From positions 620,001 to 684,000 of the forward strand of contig CM041202.1 in NCBI GenBank assembly GCA_023078555.1: a DNA stretch of 64,000 bases, read 5' to 3'. Of this stretch, positions 36,208-47,888 are shown piece after piece. A program made the position numbers and the translations under genes. A model generated the notes under the pieces. The model saw nothing but the letters and a program-made list of their open reading frames with translations. It was not told the DNA's origin and ran no database searches. This DNA is from Ulva prolifera (Eukaryota; Chlorophyta; Ulvophyceae; Ulvales; Ulvaceae). Positions within the stretch are counted from its first letter, which is position 1, and each line of letters begins with the position of its first letter.

Positions 36208-39200
36208 TCAGTGGCCGACGGTGGTCGAGCTGGTCACCACGTTCTCACACGCCCCGCACAGGTCGCGCACGGTCGCGCGCTGCGCCGGGTCGCGCCGCAG
36301 CATGCCCAGCACGGTGTCGCAGAACACGCCGAGCTGGTGCCGCGTCTCGTCCGTCAGCCGGTCGCCCTCCCACGGCAGCTCCGCGTCGCCCCGCAGCTGC
36401 GCCATCACCTGCACACGGCAAGCTGCTCTGAGGAAGTGGTGACAGGCGGGCGCGTGGCGATATAGCCCTACTGGGTGTGTGCCAGGGAGCTCAGGTGATG
36501 TACACATGTGTTGAGTGCTGACACATGTGTTGAGTGCTGAAGTCCAACAGGGCGCACAGGGCAGTGGGGACGCATCGTCACTTATCAGCTGTAGCTATGC
36601 GCATGCGGCTCTTATGATCTACGTACAGCTCGTCCGCTGGAGGACTGAATGCATGGGACATCTGCCATCCGAAAGCGTTTATGGCGGGCATGTGACCTAC
36701 AGGCCTAGGGCCAAATGGCCGAAAATAAAGCGTCCACAACAGAAGAAGTGTGCGGGTAGACTCAAAGCAGCTGACATAGCGACATGTAGAGGTCATTGTC
36801 GCTCACCGCAGGGCATGCCGATTCGGATCAGGCTTGCCTCAGGCAGCCATGCACTGCGGCTTTCAATGCTGCAGCGGCTGCAGCAGCACAGCACCGCAAG
36901 ATCACAGTTGCGCCCATGCATGAAGTGGCAGTTGGCACACACCGAATCGTTGCCGTCGGTCGCGGGGTCTAGCGCCTTCTTGCCTGTCAGCAGCTCAAAG
37001 GCAATCACTCCGAGCGCCCATGCGTCCATCGCCGGCTGCGCAGGGATCGCCATGCGGCCGTCGCTGGCGGCCACAACCTCCGGCGCCGCGTAGTCCAGCG
37101 TGTAGGCGGGGGCGACGGCGGCACCGACGGCGGCGGCCTTGTCAAAGTCGATGACCGTCCAGCGGTTCTGCCGCTGCAGCAGCAGGATGTGCGCGGGCTT
37201 GATGTCGCAGTGGACAAAGTTCGCAGCGTGAATGTCGCCGAGGCGCGTCGCGATGTGTGACAGTACCTGCAGGCACCCACACACTGTCAACTGTATGGTG
37301 GCACTGGCAGAACAAGGCCATTGTGTGTTCCTGCCCCGTAACATTGAACACGTTTTGCACATAATTATAAATGCGTTGCTGACAGTTCGGACTTATGCAG
37401 ATCTACAGAGGATCGTGTAAATCGAGCCGTCGATTGGCAAAGGGCACCCTGGCAGAGGGCAGCAACATGTACAGTCATGCTCAGTTGCTCATATGACCCA
37501 TATGCATGGACTCTGAAACAGCCCACGACATGGAGGGCGGGGCCGCACCGAGACGGCCTGGAAGACATCAGTCTTGGCGCGTTTCAGCCAAAGCGTCAGG
37601 CTCTCGCCGCGGCCGTACACAATGCATGGCGGCAGCGGCTGCCCGTAGCCGTCGGTCGCGCCGCTCTGCGCCGCCGCCTGGACGTCTGGGTCGTAGACGG
37701 CATGAATCTGCGGCAGTAGCGCGGCAACGGCGCTCCCGCGCTGCAGCGCCACCTCCGCGTCAAAGGCCGCCCGCTCCGCAAAGAACTTGAGGGCATACGG
37801 CTCGCGGTCGTACGCGCCCGTGGAAAGCGCCACCACAGACTGATCTGCACCGCATGAACCAGGTGAGGCTATACATATCCCATCACCAGCCGAATCACCG
37901 GACGAGGAGCGAATTGAGGTCAGGTCATTGCATGATACAGCACAACGGTAGATCACAAGGCGTGGCAACCATGAGCACTGATCCGCAACACTCGCAAATC
38001 GTTCCGTCAAGGGCCTGCAAGCGCCACAGGTCCTGGCCGGGTGTATACAGAAACAGGTCCACCTCTGGCTCCCACCGGAACAGACCCGGGCTGCGATACG
38101 GCTCAGGTACCAGTGAAGGCAGCTGCTGCAGTCACCTGCCATGCATCATGCCACAGCCACATAAACTACATACCGGAACTGCACATAGGGACACTTTCAT
38201 AGCCGCGCACCGCCCTGACGCCGCTCCGCCTCGCCGAGCAGCTTGTACTGCTGCAGCACCGCCGCCTCGGACGAGATGGAGCTGAGCTGCATCTGGATGT
38301 AGGAGAGGCGCGCCTCTCGCGAGGCGCCGGCGGGCGGCACCGGCAGCGACATCATGGAGCCCGCGCCGAGGTTGGTCGCCTCGGTGCTTTCATCGTCCAT
38401 GGCGCCGAGCGTCGACATGACGGGGTCGCCACCCGTCCACGGCTCGCGGCTGGAAGCTGTCTTGGTGCTAGCTAGGGATGTTGCAGACGCTATTGGGGCC
38501 CCACTCGGCCCGGCCTGCAAGAGGGGGTGCGTGCATTGCGAAGCACGGACGCGGCAGACCCATCGGTGGCGTAATGCATGCTGTAGAAGTACGTCACCAG
38601 CTGCATTCAACGCAAGCAACGTGCTGATGCATCTACTAGTAGTACAGCGGGGTGGGCATGGTTATCGCTGCATCAGTTTATGCATGGCCATCATGCGTGC
38701 CCTGTCAGCAGATGCGCAGCCATGCCTGCCTCGCGAGGGTGGGGATGCAGCAGCTGATGTCGCCCCTAGGCACAAGTCCTTAAGAAGAAATACGCGAGGT
38801 GTTAATGCGGCACGGCTGCCCGTGTGGGGCTCTCACGCAAGCATAAGCCAGCGGCCTCTCACAGTATCGCTGACATCCACACAGCGAATCAGGCATGTGG
38901 CTTAGGGACCGCACCACGGCACGAGGTTTATCCCACGGCAGCGTTGGGGCAGCCCCCGGAAGGTATAGCGGAGGTGCCTTTGCCACTGAATGCGGCTGGC
39001 CAGCGGCGCCTGGCTCTTCTGCAACCGCCCCTTTACCGCTCGCTTCACGCGATTTACGCAGTCGAGCGCACAGGCACAAGGCCAGCACGGTGACAAACAG
39101 TAGAAGCGTGGCGAGGACGATTGCCGCGATGGCCCCGGCTGATGGCCCATCACCATCGCCATCATCATCGTCATCGTCAGCATCATCGACACCAGCAGCG

Positions 39201-42200
39201 TCTGCACCGGACGACGCGTCCGCATCGGCTGGGGCGTCCGCAGGCGCAACGGCAATGTCCAAGAGGGCGACAGGGGTGGTGGGCGCAGCGTATGCCGGTT
39301 GTGGCTCTAGAGTCTGCTCGAGCGCCTGCAGGTGTGGAGGCATGATCATTCGCTGATGAAGTGCATGTACACGCAGTCAGGGTCAAACACTCTGTTCCTC
39401 TGGGAGTCCACCAAAAGCACGTGTGTCAACGGTCGAAGCCAGCAGCGCTCCCAGGGTATGGCTTTTTACCTCTGGTGCCATCTCAGACCAAGCGCACGCA
39501 CGCCCAAAGACAGAATCGCTCGGATCGACCACCACTGAGCGACCATCATGATCAGGACGGACTGAATGTTGAGAGCCAAGGCTTTGATCTGCCCAAAGCA
39601 AGCGCATGCAGCACTCCCAACATTGCAAGAGAGGGTCTTGATCAGAGGCATCACAAAAGCCCCGTCCCCACAGAGGGCTGCAGGTTCAGGAGAGATGCTG
39701 CAACACAGCACGGGGGCGCACGCTTCGCCTGAACACGAACCACTCGTCGCTGCGAGCCGGGAACGCGCGCTTCGAGCCAGTGGCAGCCTCCGGCACCTCG
39801 GACAGCGGCAGCGCCGTGACCACAACGGTGCCGTCCTCGTTCCTGATACGAACGGCCGGGTCGTCCGCGTAGAACGTGGCGTTGCCGCCATCGTAGAACA
39901 GCTCGGCGCCGGTCTGTGGCGCTGCAGCGAAGACGTTGCCGGAGAGAAGCACGCGCCCGCCTTCTATGGCGCGGACATAGGTGCCCCCAGGCAGGTCCAC
40001 GGGCTCGAAGAATGTGGAGTTGACGATGGTGACTGACGCGTTCTTGACGACCACGGCGGACGAGCAGTCAGTGCAGCCGTCGCTCGAGTTCCCGCCGAGG
40101 TTTGCGAACGTGCAGTCTACACGAGCAGAGCAGTTGCTGAGCATGCGTATGGTGCAGACTCGGCAGAAGTGGGGTGGTCGTGATGCGGCGTCTGAACCCC
40201 TTGGCCACCCGGTGTGTGCACGCATGCAAATGCAATCATACACTGCAAACACTACATGTTGACTTCACTGACAACCGTCGGACGTGAGGGCGTCTGCTGT
40301 GTCGTTGTGCGCACATGAACACTGCTCGTGCTACACGAAGTAAAACGACGAGGCTGGTCCGCCCCGTGCGCCGTGGCGTGTGGCGAGCGTTCTCAAAACC
40401 TAGTTACAAAAGAGTGAACGGGAGAAAGCAAACACTGAAACCGAATTCTCAAACAGTTCAAGCATTAAGGCATCATCACGCTCGACACATGCATGCATAC
40501 GCCGTCGCGACACACCACCATGTGCTCAGCCCAGTGCATGCCCAGCCCAGCTCTTGCGCTGCACTTATAACATGATGATCAGCTCCGATGCGGAATTACG
40601 ATGCACCATATGCATGTGACTGATGCAGGCATGACGCGAGGAACGGGGCATGTGTGAGAAATGTCAGGCAACTATATTTGTGGCCAGGGGCGCACTCTCG
40701 ATGTAGGTGTTCTCCTCAGCCCACAGGCCCACGCCCGGGCCCGTGCTGTCGCCCTGGAAGGTCGTCCGAGTGACGTATCGGCGGCCCTGGCCCTTCACCG
40801 GCCAGTGCAGGAACACAAAGGAGGCGAGACTGATGTACCCCCACGGCCGTGCACCGGCATCTCCGGTGTAAGCGAGCCGCAGATACAGGTTGTCCAACCA
40901 CAGCCTGCAAGCACACTCGGTGTGAACACGAATGCATGCCCCGCACACCGTGCGCTCTCCTGCTGTGATCGGTCCATGCTGGTGCTGCTAGCGAATGCAT
41001 TGCGTGCCAGTGGCACCGCTGCTGGGCGTGTGCAGGCAGAGCACTCAGATACACCCTTGCTGTGGCCGCATGCACTGATGCCTGCTCTCTGCATCGATGC
41101 AGCGAGCAGTTCATCTGCCTGCGCTAGCTACAACAGGAGCTTGCATGTGCTGTGAACATTCGTGGGCATTGGAGGCTTAAGCACGTGCAGTGAGAGAAGC
41201 AGGTGCAGTCGCATGCACGGGCCAGCTCAGGTCGTTGCCGGGAGGGGCGGCCGCACCGGTGTGCCATGGCCCTGAAGTTGTCCTCTTGCACGAGGACCAG
41301 ACACTGGCCCTCCTGGAACGGCAGCAGGCTGACTGCGCCGGGAAATCCGGCCAAGGGGGCCAGTTCCTCCTCTGTCGGGGGGCCTGTGCAGCTGCCCTGC
41401 AAGCCACTTCTTGATCACAGGGGCACACCAGACAAAGGTTGTCAGTCTTCTCTTCTCGACAATATTAGCTGCAGCTGCAGGGTGACTGCCTACTGCAAAG
41501 GGATGCACCACACCATGCCAAAACTTTCGACTCGTCGAGCCGCCTTCGGTGTCAGACAAGACGGACCGACCACCGGGCCCGGGGGGTCCATCGCCGCTTC
41601 TGCACCTCACAGGTGGCAGGGGGCGTATATAGGCACTATGCTGAGATGCAGCTGAATCGTTCTGTCCCGGTGGTGTGTGATGTCTGGTGTGTGTGATGTC
41701 GAGAACGCCGCGCGCACCCGAATGGACTTTGTGAGGGTCGTGATGGGCGGCAGGGGGCTGTCGCAGCCATCCTCGCAGCCGGTGTTCCTGAGTAGAGGCA
41801 GGGTGGTGAGGTCGAGGTGGGCGCTGATTTCAATGTTGCGGCGGCCCTTGAGCAGCGCCTCCAGCAGCCCCTCCGCGGTCACCACGATGTACGGCCTCTC
41901 ATCGACCTCGTCGTCCAGCAGCGTGCGGCCGCCCGCCTCGAGCGCCTGCACGCATGGGTCTGCACTGAAAAACGGCTCGCACTGATTCGAGATTAATCTG
42001 CATGGGATTCGCACCGAAACCAGCACGATGTAGCAGTAGTGATAGGAGGCGATTTGTATGTGAAGAGTTGTGAGACAGAGGGACTTCGATGCGCAGGACC
42101 CGATTGAATGTGACGTTGGTGACATGTATGAGCTGCACAAACATGAGAGTATTGCAACCAAGGAAGGCGTTTGTTATGGTGCCGAGGAGACAAAGTCAGT

Positions 42201-43920
42201 GTGGGTACATAAGGCTAGCTGACCACAATCGCATTGGCCTGGATTGAGTCCGGCTCAGAGTCGGGTCACAGGGCTGGATCACACAGGACCCAAAGTTGAA
42301 GCCGAGCTTAAGGAAGGCATCCCTGAAACTGCATCCCGGCAAAGCAACAACAGGAATACATGCTGAAAAGGGTGACCAGCTGGAGACGCCGTCTGCAAGC
42401 AACAGCACAGAACTACCAGGGCTCAGGGCTCCGCCCGCGCTGAGCAAGGTGGCCATCAGCTGCTGTCCTGAATGCTCCCAGCAGCGCATGCGGCCCGAAG
42501 ACGTCCGCAAGGACTCGTCCGAGGGGAGCCCACCACACCGTCCTCGTCCAGTTTGAGTTTTGTCTGTGGTCTGATTTTTCTTCCAAAAGTGATAGGGCAA
42601 TTGATGCGAGTGGCAGGCAAGCGTGCAGCTCGGCGTAGGGCGCAACAGAGACACAGGTGGACGAACACGTGGCGAATACTTGCAAATGCCTTCATAGGCA
42701 CACAGCCCTTGACCTAGGTCATTGATGACAAGCTGTATGGCTGCGTGCTCGAGTGCTGCTCAGCAGTGCTACGTCCCTGAGATGGCATGTGCAGCAGCAG
42801 GTCAGATGCAGGCCAAGGCTGTGTGAAGGATATGTGTTGCAAAGACTCAAGACGGGGAGGCACTGGCAGGTAGCATCGCAGGCAGCATCACAGGTATAGC
42901 TCAGGCACGCAGCACCACCAGACAACACCGCAGCCTGCACCTAGATAATACATCGGACATGTCACTAGTCTACATCCGTGTGAGGATTGACCTCTGCCTT
43001 TGACTGGTCCAAGTGTCTGCTCGGATCACTTCTGACGGAGGAGACAGCCACAGATTTGACAGAGTCCACTCGTGAATGTAGTGAGCTCTTTGAAGACAGA
43101 TGATGCCTTTATGCGGGCGCTGTGAAGCGTTGGGTAGCAGCTGCGACTGCGGGAGTGCACAGAAGCCTGTTAAAAAGCCCTCGGCTCGGATCCCAGGTCC
43201 TGGAGCTGCGGGGAACCACGACAACATAGCGCACTTGCAAGCGTGCTTCAACATGGTGGTGATAAGCATGTTCGCGGAGACTGTATGTGCGGGCGCGACA
43301 GAGCAACAGCGCTTCGCAAAGGCCACGCACACCATTTAGAAGCTGTTGTGCACGTCTGCCAGCGTCAATGACGCTGAGGCATCGCTGTTTTCTGGTCAAC
43401 CAGTGTATCACGTTGTCACGTTCTTGGTGGCCATCATTCAGTCACGTCTTCCGGCACGCAGGTGCGCATGCGGGTCGATGCACGCATAGCTCACTCTAGC
43501 ACTTCCACACGTTGATATACGATGGGAGCCCATGGCCGTCATAGCATCGTGTTATAAGGCATATGTGAGCTGATTGCTGCAGCTAGCTGCCCCGTATGTG
43601 CGCTGCGTCCCCGCCCAAACGGCGCATCACTGGAGCGGGGCCTAGTATCCGCAGACTACAGTGGTAGCTGGATACAGAGGACAATAAACAGGCGTTGAGG
43701 TTCCGGTTCCGGAGCTCATAAACAATGTACTCAGCTGCAGCTCAGGGCTTGGCAGAGGGCCATGTCGTACCGGGGTGGTGTGGTCGAAATGGTCCCGAGG
43801 TTCGTACCCTCGAGGCAGGCGCGCTGTGGCATAGCCGGCGAGCTCCACGACGACACAAACAGCGATGAACGCGGCCACCGCACAGGCCTGACAAATTGTC
43901 AATGCTCTGGTAGAATTCAT
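36208..43920 (-). CDS. Gene E: receptor-like probable pseudokinase, complete from signal peptide to stop (HCD, DFD)
   Basis: This is the best complete model. Exons in transcript order: signal 43920-43771, E1 41945-41718, E2 41396-41257, E3 40904-40696, E4 40116-39722, E5 39325-38915, E6 38514-38211, K1 37844-37549, K2 37266-36943, K3 36408-36208 (TGA); 885 residues. The signal exon starts MNSTRALTICQACAVAAFIA. Ectodomain: IEISAHLDLTTLPL, VTRTTFQGDS, CTFANLGGN, IVNSTFFEP. E5: YAAPTTPVALLD stalk, Asp-rich segment (DDADDDDDDGDGDG), helix around IVLATLLLFVTVLALCLC, then LPWDKPRAV. E6: LSYIQMQLSSI and QYKLLGEAERRQGG. The kinase has YALKFF, HCD for HRD, KPAH for KPEN, DFD for DFG, YAAPEV and DAWALG. 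It is the nearest relative of gene D, with matching order, exon lengths and flanks, so a recent tandem duplicate. The E4 acceptor is TAG rather than CAG. Confidence 0.9.
40405..40460 (-). repeat. Retroposon 3' tail, family R1, in intron of gene E
   Basis: TTACAAAAGAGTGAACGGGA followed by AAACACTGAAACCGAA is nearly identical to the 3' end of the LINE at 54867. Only about 55 bp remain. It is in the same sense as gene E. Confidence 0.7.
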
Positions 43921-45224
43921 AGCTGTCTACTGCTGCTGGCAGCACCGGGGCCCAGCTGGCGTGGACGGTACCTCCGCAACTGTTCGCAACGGTACGTGAG
44001 AAGAACGCGAAGAATTGTTGCAAATTGATGCTGGAAGCCGCTGCTATGAATCTGCTTCTGGGTACACACGGTTCAGATGGCGTAGCAGGCTAGCGACCCC
44101 AAGTGGCTCTGTAAAACGTCACCGTGAGCACACCAGGGCGCACCCAGGACGCGCTGTTGGTGAAATGCACCTGAGATGTTGCAACGCGATCGGGACAAGG
44201 CCGGTACCACGCTGCCGCGCGCGGCATGGCTGCGGCGCCTCATTACCTAAGAACAATTACGTCGTCGCATGGGCGCGTCGCACGGGCAGGCTGATGGACA
44301 AGCGCACATAGCATGTATTGTATTTGTTGATACCAGTCAACTCTTGTATCCTACATGGAATTACGTCCCTGGTATCATGTGCCCTCACATGTGTGTCATG
44401 AGCTGCTGCACCCGTCTGCAAGCCGATCACGGACTTCTCAAAAGAACAGGCGCGGTGAAGTGGCTACAGGTGGCAATGAGGAATTTGAAACGGGGTGAAT
44501 CTTGGGAATGCCGAATGACACATGTGTTCAAGCGAAGACTGCATGCATGCAACGGGACCGACAGTCAATGCGAGAGGAGCCATGTATCCGAAGTGTAGGG
44601 TCGGAAAATGTTGTGTTGTCTTTGCGTAGGCATCACCACTCACCTAGGCCTGTACCGCCGTGAACATATCACAGAGCGCATTCGAACAGCACAGACACGC
44701 GCGAAACCTTCGAAGTATCTCGAGACACTCGGTTCATGCGCTCTCAAGTATCAGCAAACTAGCGTATCTTGAGACGTATCTCGAAATAAATCGATGCTGC
44801 GCAGAATCCAATTGATGTACATCAGTGTCAACTCATTTGCTGGCACCTTTGGCACCGATGCAGATCATTATATGTATATACCAATACAGTAGTGGGCTTC
44901 TTTAACATTGAGGCTGGCACCACGGATCTAGAATCAGATGGGTCAAAGCCACGATTATACTAACCTTCTGTCGTGTGAATGCCCGCACGTATACCGGTAT
45001 ATGGCGCAATGGGGACCATTCCTGCTGGCCTACGTGGCGCAAGATCCACCCAGCGCCAACGGTGTAAACCTAGCTAGGCTCGACAGGCCTCCAGCAATCT
45101 AGCAGATTTTATATCGTCCTGGCACGGCTGAGGCCTAGGTTAGCGCCGTTGGAGTTGACTGTGTATGCATGACGCTAAACCCTGATACCCTTGTACATTC
45201 CCACGTGCACATGGTTGCGCTTCA

Positions 45225-45410
45225 GTGACGCAATTACAAAGAGTGAACTTCAGTGACGTTGAACCTCGGCGCGTCATCCTGCAGTGCCACGACCCGGAAT
45301 CACCGATCAACCTTGACCTACCGGCGCCGGCAGAGCAAAACGGAACACCCAAGCTGTATGTCCAGGCTTCCTGCACCTTCAGCAACGCACACGTGGTGCG
45401 CCTGCTTACA
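45225..45410 (+). CDS. Possible exon of unknown gene
   Basis: An open frame reads QRVNFSDVEPRRVIL, then LYVQASCTFSNAHV, ending before a GTGCGC donor-like site. The composition looks protein-like but no family is recognised and no start or acceptor is certain. It is not a fragment of the receptor family. It could be a chance frame. Confidence 0.2.
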
Positions 45411-45941
45411 TGCATGAGGTCAGCTCTACACCGTCACGGTGTATTGCTTTCGGCAGAAGCATATATGTATCTCGAGATAATGATAAGCAGAAACGACAGA
45501 GAACGATGACGGGGGGAGACGGCCAGAGCAGATGACTCTGGGGATTTGCGGTGCCATTTTCGTTCGAGTGCGGCAAGGCCGGCATGTGCACTACATCGTG
45601 CAGGCTTGCAGCCAACTGCATCCACCCGCCTCTTCACAGTTGTATTGCCTAGGGTCTGATCCCTGAGAGCCTTCACGCGCTCGGGCCCCTGGACATGCAA
45701 CAGATGACTGAAGGTGTGAGTCGCGAGGGACTTTTTGACGCAAGTTTGTCGCAGTGACGGGCAGCTCGCAGCCCAACCCTCTCGCTCTCGTTGCGAGGGG
45801 GTGGAGATCTCGCACTCTGCGTTGCGTCGCGCCTCGTTAACGTTCGAGTACGCCCTTATACATATGTCACCTTGTACCACGTGCCCTACGGCTTCAAACC
45901 CAGACGCGCGATCTTTGGCCGCCCCATACTAGCACCCGCAG

Positions 45942-46190
45942 GCGCAGGTGACCGCCATCAAGGACAGGGCGCTCACTGGAATGCTGGGGCTTCAGCTCCC
46001 AGGAGTCTCATGCATGGGGACGCTAACTTGCACGGCGGTGCGCCGCCACGCTTTCGAGGTTCACGACCGCAGCTACGCCATCTTGCCGTCCAGCGCGCGC
46101 GTTCCGCGCTGGTGCCCAGCGCCCTGCAAAGTCAAGGTGCAGCTGTGCGCCCGGTCTGATCCCTGTCATGATGCTTTGGTGGTATGTGTC
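45942..46190 (+). CDS. Possible exon of unknown gene
   Basis: It follows an acceptor-like CCCGCAGGCGCAG and reads VTAIKDRALTGMLGLQLPG, then AVRRHAFEVHDRSYAIL and CPAPCKVKVQLCARSDPC. Third codon positions are GC-biased as in the receptor exons, which favours coding. No homologue is recognised. It might belong with the possible exon at 45225, or be a relic. Confidence 0.25.
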
Positions 46191-47888
46191 CCGGATGTCT
46201 GCACACCACGGATCCCTGTGGCGTCGTGTAGGATACGCATGCGCTCGAGACGCCGCGGCTCTGCGCGACCGCATGCATACTGACCTAACGTTGCACGTAT
46301 TACGGCCAGCGTTGTAGCATACCAGTATACTGAAGTACCAGCCGGTCTTCGAGCAGACATCGCAGCATGCTGCTTCCGCAAGCCTGGACGGCGGGCATGG
46401 TACCATTCTGCACCCCTACCAGGCCTATAGGCGCGATGCCGTCATGACTGGACAACCCTGCCGCTGCAGCAGCCGCGCCTACACAGATCTTGGAGACGAC
46501 AGGGAAAGCGATATCGATGCTGAGGCAATCCAGTGACATGGCCGCTGTGCCACTGGGTATCCTGGCACGTCGATGGATGCAGTGATTCAGCGGCCAGACC
46601 ACTGGGTTCCCACATGTCCCACCTGCAGATGCATGCTGAAGTGCAGCAGGCGTGTGCGCACCCATGCGCGAATTCAGCACACCTGCGGCCGCCCGCATCT
46701 CCCTCCGCTTGCAGTGGCCGCTTAAGCTTAAGTGGTACCGGACGATCCGCCTGCAGCGCCTACATACGCACCACGGCTGCGCACACAAGGCGTCGACCTT
46801 GGATGCTGGCACATACGCTTGCCCACAGAAGAGGTGACATGCGTGCTGGGTGATGTGCTGCATGCCTGAAAACTCAGTGCGCCAGTGACCTGCTCTGTTC
46901 CGACACTGTCCCGTGGACCTGACTCAGTATCAAGCAGCATACCGAGGTGCGAATTCGAGCCCCTACATGCTCTACCTGCTGGCCCGTAACAGTCAAATGG
47001 TTCAGCACATTATCCCATGTGTTCGTGGAGACACAAGATCCGAGGCAGGGCTTGTTGCAAAGGTTTTCGGGCCTGGAAGCTGACGTCGCGCCTGCAGCTG
47101 CGAGCTCTGCCAGCCTGTGACCGCGCGCACTTCTGCGTTACGACACAATACATGCAGAGCCACGAGATCATCATTGCAATTGGACATGGCTTGTGGCATC
47201 CCATGCACCCTGTTGCCTTTCGGCGTTCCCTGGCGCTTGACTTCCTGGTCGGCCCTGCACTGTGTCTTCCTGGACCGACAAATATCGCATGCTCTACATC
47301 ATGGCAGGTATGTTGTCCATGATGATCTGTTTTTATCATCCATACGCGCTGTCGTAGCACGGAGCCTGCAGCCTTGAGCTTGCATCATCGACCGGGACGG
47401 CACGATACGTGTTCTTCTGCCCGGATCTCGAGGCATTTGGGCCTCTACATTGGAATCACGTTCATAGCAATGAGCTTGCTTCCGGTCCGTCTGCAGCTGT
47501 GCCTCAGCTTCGGTGGTGTCAGGCAAACCAGAGAAACCACCGCGCGGGGCGCCTACAGCTATGGCACTCTCACAGGCTCGTTCGATGCATCGCCATCTCG
47601 GCCATTCGTGTATCTTGTTGTTAGCATCTTGAATATGTCCACGTGGAACGCCCGGATTCCAGCCCGCGGCTTCGCTTGGCTCCACATACGACGTGCACGC
47701 GAACAGGGGCACCGAGAATGCGACCATCGCCCATCGTGACAGTGCCCACAGCAGCTGCCCTGAGGCAGTCAAACAGAAGAATCTAGGCATGCACCCAGAA
47801 TGCTGCACTGTGCCCCGCGTGCAGGGGCCCAAGGCTTGTAGTCCAGCTGCGAGAGTGCCCTGTAGTCGCAGATATCCACTGACATCAG

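Larger units (their letters stand above)
43921..47888. other. Divergent spacer between genes E and F
   Basis: Genes E (-) and F (+) point away from each other across 4 kb, so both promoters lie here, as should the unseen signal exon of F. Weak coding-like frames are noted separately at 45225-45410 and 45942-46190. Nothing between 44030 and 45200 looks coding, and that part is AT-richer. No TATA box could be assigned. Confidence 0.5.
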
